Shown here: positions 11,897 to 20,738 of the stretch, piece by piece
Layout: every line of letters starts with the position of its first letter
Position numbering within the stretch: the first letter of the stretch is position 1
NCBI GenBank assembly: GCA_016712275.1
Contig: JADJRI010000010.1
Span: forward strand, 91,168-155,167
DNA: 64,000 bases
Reading direction: 5' to 3'
DNA from: Planctomycetota bacterium
Lineage (GTDB): Bacteria > Planctomycetota > Phycisphaerae > UBA1845 > UTPLA1
Translations under genes and position numbers: made by a program
Notes under the pieces: model-generated
The model's database searches: none
The model's input: only the letters and a program-made list of their open reading frames with translations
Told to the model about the DNA's origin: nothing

Positions 11897-13847
11897 CTAC
11901 TTTTTGCTTCGACTTTTGGGTTTTCTGGATTTGGGGCGGAGCCCGGCTCCGATTTTCTTCACCGGTCGACGCGCTTTTGGAATTTCGATCGTCATGTCGC
12001 CGGAAAGGTACTTACCGGTCAGCGATTGCTGGTTTGCCACAATTTCCGCATAACTGCCCGAGGCAACGATTTCTCCGCCTCGAACGCCGGGGCCGGGGCC
12101 GAAGTCCACGATGTAGTCCGCGGCCTGCATCGTCTCCTCGTCGTGCTCGACAACAATGACCGTGTTGCCCATGTCGCGCAAGCGTTCGAGACTCTCCAGT
12201 AATCGTTTGTTGTCGCGCGGATGGAGCCCGATCGACGGCTCGTCGAGCACATAGAGCACCCCCACCAGGCCCGAACCGATTTGTCCTGCCAAACGAATGC
12301 GCTGCAGCTCGCCGCCGCTGAGAGAGGGCGCGGTGCGGTCGAGCGCGAGATAATGCAGCCCCACATTCAGCAGGAACTCGAGCCGCGAACGCACTTCCTT
12401 GAGAACCTCGTCCGCGATGATTTTCTGAACGGGCGTCATCGATAGTTGGTCCAGCGCGTCCCTCGCTTCGGCCACGGACATTTTGCAGAGTTCCACCATG
12501 TTCGGTCCGCCGCCCTTCGCGCCGGTTAATGCCAAACGAACGGCACTTGCCTGCTTGTTGAGCCTCGATCCGCCGCAATCCGGGCAATCGCCCCGCCGCA
12601 TGTACTTCTCGTAATACTGCCGGACGAAGCCGGCCTTGGCCTTGCGATATTTTTCGCGCAGTTCGGCGATGACGCCGGCAAATGTATCACCGTGCTTCCA
12701 TACGCCGCCGGACCAGCGCCATTCGTAGGTGATGTGCCGGTCGCCGGTTCCATACAGCAGGGCATCACGCTTTTTTGGGCAGGTCCTTCCACGGCGTTTT
12801 CAGATCGAAACCGACCGCCCTGGCCACGCCCTCGTAAATGTGACGCCGCCATTTGCCCGGCGAGGACTTCATCGGCGCGATGGCCGGGGCCAGAAAGCTG
12901 AGCGTGGGGTCGGGCACGAGTAAATCCGAATCAAAATCATACCGCTCGCCAAGGCCGTCGCAGGTCAGACACATGCCCGCCGGCGAATTGAACGAGAAAA
13001 GCTGCGGTGATGGCGGCTCGAATGAGATGCCGCACTGGGTGCAGGCATACTTCGACGAATAGATGCGCTCTTCCGCCGTGTCTTTTGGCGCTCCTTTGCC
13101 TGATGCCGATTTCTTGTCATCTTCCATATGGGCGACAATCAGCGTCCCCTTCCCGACCATCAGAGCGCCCTGCACCGCCTCAGCCAGGCGCGACCGCCCT
13201 TCCGGCTTTACCGTCAGCCGGTCGATCACCACTTCGATGTCATGCCGCTGGTTTTTCTGCAGCGAGAGGTTTTCAGTCAGCGAGACAACTTCGCCATCGA
13301 CCCGCGCCCGCACAAATCCGGCGCGAATGAGATCGTCGAACAGATCGCGAAACTCACCCTTCTGCCCCCGCGCCACCGGCGCGAGAATGAGAATGCGATT
13401 TTCAGAGCCGCCGAATTGAGCCAGAATGCTCCCCAGAATCTGCTCGGTAGTTTGCGCCGTAATCGGCTTGCCGCATTCGGCGCAATGCTGCACGCCCACC
13501 CGCGCGTAAAGCACCCGCAGAAAGTCATGAATGGCCGTCACCGTGCCGACGGTCGATCGCGGGTTCCAGCCGGTCGTCTTTTGTTGAATGGCGATCGAGG
13601 GCGAAAGGCCGGTGATCAGGTCGCAGTCGGGCTTTTGCATCTGCCCCATGAATTGCCGGGCATAGCTGGAGAGGGACTCGATGTAGCGTCGCTGCCCTTC
13701 CGCATAAAGCGTGTCGAACGCCAGCGAACTTTTGCCGCTGCCCGAAACGCCGGTGAAGCAAATGAGGGAATTGCGCGGCAGCGAAAGCGAAACGCTTTGC
13801 AGGTTGTGCTCGCGGGCGTTTTTGATTTCGATTGTGTCAGGTTCCAT
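11897..13847 (-). CDS. Half-length UvrA: first ATPase module only, one homopolymer frame break
   Basis: Excinuclease UvrA recognises damaged DNA and loads UvrB. The N-terminus carries Walker A GVSGSGKSS, RRYIESLSSYARQFMGQM, a UvrB-binding-like region, and zinc-type cysteine pairs (CAECG; CTQCG...CLTCDGLG; CPDCGGSRL). Then come the ABC signature LSGGELQRIRLAGQIGSG and Walker B VLYVLDEPSIGLH. Canonical UvrA (about 940 residues) continues into a second ATPase; here the protein ends after YLSGDMTIEIP with a Lys/Arg-rich tail and a stop at 11897, giving about 650 residues. A six-A run (minus strand, near 12770-12775) shifts the frame; five A restores PKKRDALLYG. No second Walker A is found before the terminator downstream. 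It follows the serpin gene by 181 bases. Confidence 0.85.
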
Positions 13848-14028
13848 GCGTGTTTGGATTCTATTGGGGGAATGGCAAAATGTCGAAGCGGCAGATTTCG
13901 GCCGAAAGACCCGCAGGCATGCCTCAAATGTGGGGCTTATCGTCGAATGTCAGCGCGTAAATTCAGAACCGGCAGGACTGATCGTGATGGCTGCCATGCG
14001 AAGGTCCACGGATTTGCGATTCGGACAA

Positions 14029-15621
14029 TCAATTCGACGGCGATTGCACGCGACCCATGAATAAAATCACGCCGCTCTTCGCATCGCGAATCAAAAAGAT
14101 GAACGGCCGGTCGGCGTGGAATTTGGGATTGAAGGGAATCATTTCCACCGATGGTGCGGCCGCGCCGGCGAGCATCATAACGGCCGTGGCCGCTGCCGCT
14201 TCGGTGCCCTCCTCGTTCACATCAACCCAGGCCTTGTGGACAACTTCGCCGATGAAAAGCAGCTTTGTCGGATCGGGGCCTTTGGACATGCCGAAGAATT
14301 GCGCGCCGTCCGGACGTCCGGGGTTCGTGAACGCGCGCTTTATTCCCATCGCCTGAAGCATTTGCCCCAGCTTGTAATCGCCTTCGAGCTTAAAGCGAGG
14401 CATCTTGAGATCGACGGTGCGGGGCGAAAGGCGTTCAATCCACTTGTCTAGGTTTTCAGCCGACAGCTTTGCTTCCAATGCGGCAAGGCCGTCGGCCTTG
14501 CTCGGAAGGAGGAGGACCATGGACATCTCGCCGCCCTTGTAGGGTAGCGAGACAACTTGGAAGCCGTCGTCGCCGGGATAGGTCGCCGGCCTCCGAGATT
14601 CCTCGACGGGAACTTTGAGGGGCGTGTCGAAGAACGCTCCCTTGCCGTCAAATGCGGCATACGCAAGCGACTTTCGAAATGAATCCTGCATCATTTGAAC
14701 GCGCGATTTTGCGCCATCGGCCTTGGTAAAATCCTCCTCGCGTGTTCGGTCGCGCTTGAAAGGCTCCGACCACTGGCCGAGAAAATAGACCGCGTTGGTA
14801 ATGACGAGGGATGTGTCGGGCGTCAGCATTCCTCGTGCGATCAGATCCTTGATGCGGTTTGCGGTGTGGTCCTCGACCCAGCCGTTGATTTGCAATCGCG
14901 AGGATTCAGTCGCGCCGCGAATATCCAACGGCCTCACGAGTCCTGTGCCATAGTGGCGGTCGACTGTTTGCGTATAGGAGTCGAGCAGCGGAAAGGACTT
15001 TTCGACCCACAGGGCGTTGGCGACGCGCAGTTCGTAGCGGTCAACCGTGGCGAGCAGTGAATTGAGTTCGTCGGCAATTTTTCTCGCGCGATCGACCTCC
15101 TCGTTGGCCTCCTTGTATCGGCCGAGCTTGGATTGGAAATTGGCGCGAAGATTTGCCTCGTCGAGCTTATCGCGAAGGGTCTGGATTTGGGTGCGGGTTT
15201 TGGGGTCGGGATCGCCGGATGCCACCGCGAAGTGCTTGGCGAGCGCGGAATTGGCGGCATGAACTTTGGCAAGCTGTTCGAGTGTGGCCTTTGCGTCTGC
15301 TGTGGTCGCGGCAAAGCCGAGGACGTCGGCCATTTCGAGCAACGTTTGATCGCGGGCCCCCTCGGCAGCCATCGCCATCGCCACGGAAATCGAATACGGC
15401 GAAATAAAGAGATTGCCGCCTGCCGAATCTTGCGCGGCTTTGCGATAGAGGTTTACGCCGAACTTGTTCGATGCATTCACCGCCGTTTCTGCGTCGACGG
15501 GTTTGAAGGAGTCCTTCGGTGCAGGCTTGCCGGGCGAATCGCCTGCGTTGGCTTTCATGTCACATCCCGCAGTGGCCATGTAAAGTACGAGTATAAGAAG
15601 CAGGGAACGTGTTCGCATCAT
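14029..15621 (-). CDS. Serpin, predicted lipoprotein
   Basis: A serine protease inhibitor of about 530 residues. The start is ATG 15621 (or the next codon), 9-10 nt after GGAGA. A lipoprotein signal ends in ATAGC (lipobox), so it should be tethered outside the cytoplasmic membrane. The serpin fold runs from NLFISPYSISVAMAMAAEGA to the C-terminal FLIRDAKSGVILFMGRV. The reactive-centre hinge EEGTEAAAATA matches inhibitory serpins; simple counting puts P1 near the Gly of LAGAAA, but the loop is about seven residues longer than in antitrypsin so this is uncertain. A charged, helical insertion of about 60 residues (DPDPKTRTQIQTLRDKLDEA) sits in the N-terminal third. The frame is intact. Target protease unknown. 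Confidence 0.9.
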   Translation of the reverse strand: MMRTRSLLLILVLYMATAGCDMKANAGDSPGKPAPKDSFKPVDAETAVNASNKFGVNLYRKAAQDSAGGNLFISPYSISVAMAMAAEGARDQTLLEMADVLGFAATTADAKATLEQLAKVHAANSALAKHFAVASGDPDPKTRTQIQTLRDKLDEANLRANFQSKLGRYKEANEEVDRARKIADELNSLLATVDRYELRVANALWVEKSFPLLDSYTQTVDRHYGTGLVRPLDIRGATESSRLQINGWVEDHTANRIKDLIARGMLTPDTSLVITNAVYFLGQWSEPFKRDRTREEDFTKADGAKSRVQMMQDSFRKSLAYAAFDGKGAFFDTPLKVPVEESRRPATYPGDDGFQVVSLPYKGGEMSMVLLLPSKADGLAALEAKLSAENLDKWIERLSPRTVDLKMPRFKLEGDYKLGQMLQAMGIKRAFTNPGRPDGAQFFGMSKGPDPTKLLFIGEVVHKAWVDVNEEGTEAAAATAVMMLAGAAAPSVEMIPFNPKFHADRPFIFLIRDAKSGVILFMGRVQSPSN

Positions 15622-15807
15622 GGTAATTATTCTCCGAACATTGCTCGGCATTGTACACCACGCCGACCGCCATTGTGAATCGTCGGCATGCTCCGCGACC
15701 GGCCGCGCCTGCCTCGTTACCGTTCGTTAGACTGCGAAGGACTGATTTTGTTCCATGCCAAAATGATTCCTGCAAACGGCATTATTCGTGCATAAGATTG
15801 ATAGCAA

Positions 15808-16247
15808 ATGACCAGCGAATGCAAAAGCCAGGAAATCATAATATTGGAGGACGATCCGGATCGAGTGGCGCGATTTCGCCGAGTGGCCGCCACTTTGGGA
15901 TTGTCGGCAAAGTCTGTTCGCGTGTGGGCCAATGCGTTCGAGATGGCCGAGTCCATTGGGGATTGGCTGGACCGAGCAACCCTTATCTCCCTCGACCACG
16001 ATCTCTTTCTACCCGATGGAACATCGGACGCGTGGGGCGATGGAAAAGTGGTCGCCCGAATGCTCGCGGCACGCCGACCAATTGCGCCGGTCATCGTTCA
16101 CACGAGCAATCGGGACGGTGCGCGGTCGATGATGGAGATTCTAGAAGACGGTGGCTGGAGTGTCTTTCGTGTGGCACCAATTGGGAGCGGTGGATTGAGG
16201 AGGATTGGGCATTGACAATACGTTCGCTATTGTCGAATCGCGGCTGA
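15808..16247 (+). CDS. Cyclic-phosphate processing receiver-like (cREC) protein, frame break near C-terminus
   Basis: A receiver-like protein of about 146 residues with ILEDDPDRVARF at the N-terminus, SLDHDLF in the middle and VIVHTSNRDGARSMMEIL later, the pattern of the cyclic-phosphate processing receiver family (cREC). Unlike ordinary response regulators it has no output domain. The frame beginning at ATG 15808 breaks near 16175-16185; reading on in the other frame gives a typical Trp-rich end (WERWIEEDWALTIRSLL) with stop 16245-16247. No strong ribosome site is visible. The gene diverges from the serpin and its stop abuts the stop of the convergent methyltransferase. Substrate is inferred from the family only. 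Confidence 0.7.
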
Positions 16248-17271
16248 TCAAGCTCCGATGGGTTGCACGCGGGCGGAAATGAGGTCAAGCATTTCGTGCT
16301 TGAGCGCGCGGATTTTCTCGTCTTTGTAGAGCCACTTCGGATACTGCCGCGCGGGGGCGTTGGCTTTTGTGGCTTGAGCGAGGATGAAGGCATTCCAGAA
16401 CGGTTCAGAGAGCCCAAAGCCCTTGCGATAACCCGCGATTAGCCTTTTGAAGAGCCATCGCTTCCACCATCGCCAGTAGACCGGCGGATCGGGAACGATG
16501 GATGTCAGCGTATCGACCGTCCAGCCCGTGCCGCGCAGGAGTTCGTCGATCTCAGGCGGGGTGTAAAGCCGCCAATGCCCTTCCGGGGCGGGGTGGTGCA
16601 GGCATGGGCATGGGCCTGCCACGCAAAACCGAGTGCGTCATCTGGAAGCTGATGGCGTTGTCGGTGACAAGGCTCAGGCACCCGCCGGGGGCCGTGACGC
16701 GATTAATTTCATAAAGGCCGAATTCGGGATCGTGGCGCAGGTGTTCGAAACAGCCCCAGAAAACAATCAGCCCAAAGGCACTGTCGTCGAACGGAAGCGG
16801 GCCGGATTCGAGGTCGTGTTCGAGCAACGTAAACGAGAAGTTCTGATCCGCATTTGGGTGCTTTCGCGTCGTGCTATTGCCTGCGTCAATGTGTCGCGGG
16901 CGTCGTCGATTCGCGTCGCCATTCTCGAGAGACCGAATGTAACGGCTTTGATGCGCTTGAGCAGAAGTCGGAGAATTCGGGGCGCAAATGCAGGTGACAT
17001 CCGTATAGCCGAGCCGGTCGATGAGGTATGGAACCTCCAACCCCCAGGAGCCGACAACGAGGCAACGGGAATTGGACGGACCACCGTTATTGTTTTCTTT
17101 CTTCACACGCGGCAAACGTGTCAGCGACTCGTGGAGCCTTTCAGCGTGGCAAAGCAGATACTGCGTTTCGCCTCGTGCCTCCAACGGACGGTCGAGCCAA
17201 TGTGATTCGACCAGCCAATGGAGTGTTTGGCGGACGGCTTTCGAATAGTGTGTGGGAGGTTTGAGGGGCAT
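16248..17271 (-). CDS. SAM-dependent methyltransferase (type 11-like), one frame break
   Basis: A class I methyltransferase of about 340 residues. The proposed start is ATG 17271 (MPLKPPTHYSKAV); a TTG at 17298 is also possible. SAM-binding motif I is CLVVGSWGLEVPYL, and the post-I acidic region and motif LIVFWGCFEHLRHDP followed by VTAPGGCLSLVT fit the methyltransferase 11 family. After a break near 16590-16600 the same protein continues (PEGHWRLYTPPEIDELLRGTGW) to QPIGA and stop at 16248, ending in a basic, Trp-rich region (VYWRWWKRWLFKRLIAGYR) suggestive of membrane association. The substrate is unknown. Confidence 0.75.
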
Positions 17272-17273
17272 GT

Positions 17274-17770
17274 TTAGGTGCAGCGACCGATCAGACAATG
17301 GCGACTATTCGCAGGTAGACTCATCGGCGGAGTCTGGGCGACGTGTTGAAGCAAGTGTGCGAAGCGCAGTTTTCGCGCGATGTAGGCTGCAGAAAACCAT
17401 GGAATCCGCGAGACAATTCCAAATCTGCCCTGGCCGATCAGGACTTGGAATTCGACGGCGTTGTCTCTGCGGATGGTTTCAACATCGGCAATGACGGACA
17501 CCACGCTGCGAAGGTCAGATACTTGGACCTCGTCGGCCACGTCCGTCGGGATGGCCGCTTCGACACCCATCCCCGTTTTGCGATCAAAACGCCGTTTGGC
17601 TCTGATTTCTGATCGATTGTTGAGATGAGCGACGTGTACCCGTTCATGTGAATTGAGCCTCCACCAGTGTCCAAAGCGGCCATGTTCGATCGCCTGTCGT
17701 CGAATTTCTTATCGGGCAGTACCCCAAGAGGAATTAGCGCGAATTGCAAAGCGACTCGAGGCTGGGACAA
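17274..17770 (-). CDS. Uncertain hypothetical protein, possibly split by a G-run frame break
   Basis: Two overlapping frames join near 17565 in a GGGG run: the first ends NGVLIAKRG and the second starts MGVEAAIPTDVADEVQVSDL and runs through IRRDNAVEFQVLIGQG. If one base is lost there, a single ~160-residue protein results, lying directly upstream of the methyltransferase on the same strand. I recognise no family, signal peptide or membrane segment, and no clear ribosome site. The second half has a soluble beta-rich look. The remaining part of this interval up to 17964 shows only the ribosome site of the next gene. Confidence 0.3.
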
Positions 17771-17964
17771 TTCACCGCCATTTCCCGGACAGTCCTAAAA
17801 TCATGCAACGATTGAGCGGTGGCGGCCCGCAAAATAGTCAAAAGATCGCTTGTTTTGACGGACATGAAAAACGGTTAATATGGGCGACTTGTGTTTGCGA
17901 GGGTCGAGCCACACCTGGCTCGACGGTCGGAGTCTTTCGCAAACGAATTCTCGGAGGAGTGAAT

Positions 17965-19281
17965 GTGAGGAAAATCTACGGATCTCTGCTCGTCGCGCTC
18001 TGCGCTTCGGGCGCGATCCAAGCTCAGGAACGGCCGCGCGCGTTTGTCGGGGCCAAGCTAATCCCGATCGGCCAGGCGGAAATCGAGGGCGGGACGCTCG
18101 TGGTCCATCGGGGAAAGATCGTCGCAATCGGCCCGAAGGACGATGTGCAGATTCCCGAGAACGCCGAGCAGATCGATGTCTCCGACAAAGTAATCATGCC
18201 CGGCCTCATTTGCACGCATAGTCACTTAGGTGGCGGCTGGGGCGGCGATTCAAGCGCGCCGATCCACCCGGATTGCCGAATTCTCGATTCGATTAACGTG
18301 CGCGATTCCGGACTGCAAAAAGCGCAGGCAGGCGGACTCACCACCATCAATGTGATGCCGGGCTCAGGGCACTTGCTCAGCGGGCAGACGATTTATCTGA
18401 AGCTCAAGGACGGCCGCACGATCGAGGATCTCGCCATTCGGGATGATGCGGGAAATATTCTCGGCGGCATGAAAATGGCCAACGGAACCAATTCCCGTGG
18501 CAATGCGCCATTTCCAGGTACGCGCGCCAAGGCCGCCGCGCTGGTTCGGGCACAATTCATCAAAGCAATGGAATACCGCGAGAAACTCAAGAAAGCGGAA
18601 TCGGATCCCGACAAGAAACCCGAACGCGATCTGGCCATGGAAGGACTGGTTGAAGTTCTTGATGGACGCCGCGTCGTTCACTTCCACACCCATCGGCATG
18701 ACGACATTCTGACGGCCATCCGACTCTCCAAGGAATTCGGCTTCAAACTTGTTTTGCACCATTTGTCGGAGGGAGACATGGTGGCCGAGGAAATCGCAAA
18801 GGCCGGTGTTCCCTGCTCGATCATTCTGGTGGACAGCCCGGGCGGAAAACTCGAAGCGATGAACCTGATGTTTAACACGGGGGCGGCGCTGGAGCGCGCC
18901 GGCGCACTCACCGCATTCCATACGGATGACGGCATCACCGACTCACGATTGTTTCTGCGAATGGCGGCACTCGGCGTTCGCGGCGGAATGTCTCGCGAAA
19001 AGGCCCTGGAGGGGCTGACCCTCGCGCCGGCCAAAATGATCGAACTGGACAGCCGCATCGGCTCATTGGAAGTCGGGAAGGACGCAGATTTCATCGTGCT
19101 GACCGGCGATCCACTCAGCGTCTATACGAAAGTGCTGCTGACATATGTCGAAGGCAAGAGAGTTTTTGACCGAAGCAATCCAAAAGACAGGCTTTACGCC
19201 GTCGGTGGATATGGCGCCGGCGTCGATCACATCATGGTGACGTGTTGTGACGGCAGCGGACATGACGGGGAGGGGCATTGA
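17965..19281 (+). CDS. Secreted amidohydrolase (imidazolonepropionase/dihydroorotase-like), metal site intact
   Basis: A metal-dependent hydrolase of about 438 residues. The start is GTG 17965, 6 nt after GGAGGA at 17953-17958, giving a signal peptide (MRKIYGSLLVALCASGAIQA). The longer upstream frame is not protein-like. The amidohydrolase metal ligands are present: HSH in ICTHSHLGGG, the His of VVHFHTHRHDD, the His of LVLHHLSEGD and HTDDGI for the catalytic Asp. The N- and C-terminal beta-sandwich parts (GGTLVVHRGKIVAIGP; IGSLEVGKDADFIVLTGDP) are also conserved. It likely acts in the periplasm on a small cyclic amide or peptide substrate. Its stop overlaps the start of the next, paralogous gene. 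Confidence 0.85.
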   Translation: MRKIYGSLLVALCASGAIQAQERPRAFVGAKLIPIGQAEIEGGTLVVHRGKIVAIGPKDDVQIPENAEQIDVSDKVIMPGLICTHSHLGGGWGGDSSAPIHPDCRILDSINVRDSGLQKAQAGGLTTINVMPGSGHLLSGQTIYLKLKDGRTIEDLAIRDDAGNILGGMKMANGTNSRGNAPFPGTRAKAAALVRAQFIKAMEYREKLKKAESDPDKKPERDLAMEGLVEVLDGRRVVHFHTHRHDDILTAIRLSKEFGFKLVLHHLSEGDMVAEEIAKAGVPCSIILVDSPGGKLEAMNLMFNTGAALERAGALTAFHTDDGITDSRLFLRMAALGVRGGMSREKALEGLTLAPAKMIELDSRIGSLEVGKDADFIVLTGDPLSVYTKVLLTYVEGKRVFDRSNPKDRLYAVGGYGAGVDHIMVTCCDGSGHDGEGH

Positions 19282-20649
19282 TGACACGCTGGATCGCCGT
19301 CCTCGCGGGTGCGGCTTCATGTTCAATCTTCTTTGCCGCACCGACTGCGACGCGTGCCGAATCGCTGGCGATTCGCGGGAAGACGGTTTACACAATGGCC
19401 GGTCCGCCGATCAAGGATGGCATTATCCTGATTCGCGACGGAAAAATTGAGAAGGTCGGCGTATCAGCCGACATTTTTCCCACAGACGGCTATCGCGTGC
19501 TGGAGGCCGAAGTGGTGACCCCCGGCCTGATTGACGCGCACAGCGTCGTCGGCCTGACGGGATATCTCAATCAGCGGCAGGATCAGGAGCAACTCGACCA
19601 TTCCGAACCCATGCAACCGGAGTTGCGCGATCGACGCCTATGACCCGCAAGAGCGATTGGTCGAATGGCTGCGCAGCCTCGGCATTACGACGGTTCATAC
19701 CGGCCACGCGCCGGGCGAAGTCATCAGCGGCCAGACATTGATCGCGAAAACGGCGGGCAAAACGGTGAATGAAGCCGTGATCGTGCCTTCCGCCATGATT
19801 GCAACGACGCTGGGCGATTGGGCGGTCAAGGGGGACGGGAAGGCGCCCGGAACGCGATCAAAAGCCGTCGCCATGCTGCGCGGCCAACTCATCAAGGCAC
19901 AGAATTACATGCGAAAGCAGGAGAATGCGTCAAAGCCGCCTGCGGAACAATCGCCAGATGGCGCGACCAGCTCGCCGACTACGCAGCCGGCAGAAAACGG
20001 CGAGATCCCGGCAACGCAGCCCGCCGAAAAGGTCGACACCGCGACAACGGCGCCTGCGGATGCGAAGACCAAGGAGCCGCCGGATCGGGATCTGCAGATG
20101 GAGGCGCTGGTTCGGGTTTTGCGAAAGGAAATTCCGCTGCTGATCACGGTGCATCGGGCCAGTGACATTGTGACGGCACTTCGATTGGCCCGCGAGTTCG
20201 ACATTCGCATCGTGCTCGATGGCGCCAGCGAAGCCTATCTCGTCAGGGACGAGATCAAGTCGGCAGGCGTGCCGGTCATCCTGCACCCGACCATGATGCG
20301 AAGCGGCCGGGGGCCGACGGAAAATGCGAGCATGGAGACGGCGTCGGTTCTGAAGAAAGCGGGCATTCGGTTTGCATTGCAGAGCGGGTTCGAAAGCTAT
20401 GTGCCCAAGACGCGCGTCGTGCTCTTTGAAGCGGGCGTGGCGGCGTCGAACGGATTGCTTTTCGAAGACGCATTGGCTTCGATCACGATTGAAGCGGCAC
20501 GCATTCTTGGCATTGAGAATCGCGTCGGCTCGATTGAAGTCGGAAAAGATGGCGACGTGGCGATGTTCGACGGCGACCCGTTCGAGTATTCATCGCACTG
20601 CGTGGGCGTCGTCATCGACGGTCATGTGGTCAGCGAGACGAAGCGATAA
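19281..20649 (+). CDS. Amidohydrolase-like paralogue lacking metal ligands, one frame break
   Basis: Starts at ATG 19281, overlapping the TGA of the upstream amidohydrolase and preceded by GGGGAGGGG. The signal peptide ends near PTATRAE. The fold matches the upstream gene (AIRGKTVYTMAGPPIKDGI; IGSIEVGKDGDVAMFDGDP), but the ligand positions differ: HSH becomes DAHS, LHHLSEG becomes LDGASEA and HTDDG becomes QSGFE. A Pro/Thr/Ala-rich linker (about 19930-20070) is inserted. A frame break near 19620-19640 splits the gene; the second part begins AYDPQERLVEWLRSLG. I infer a probably inactive partner of the upstream enzyme, perhaps in a heteromer; reading errors could not by themselves create this pattern. 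Confidence 0.75.
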
Positions 20650-20738
20650 GACGCGATTTCCGGCTCGACGACCGGATTTTGGTGCTTCTTCCGGCGCTTG
20701 GCAACGATTCTATTATCCAACCAGTATTTGGATTCCCC

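Noticed and set aside
13128..14060. 310-codon plus-strand open frame over uvrA
   Set aside because: Antisense to conserved UvrA sequence, no ribosome site, odd composition.
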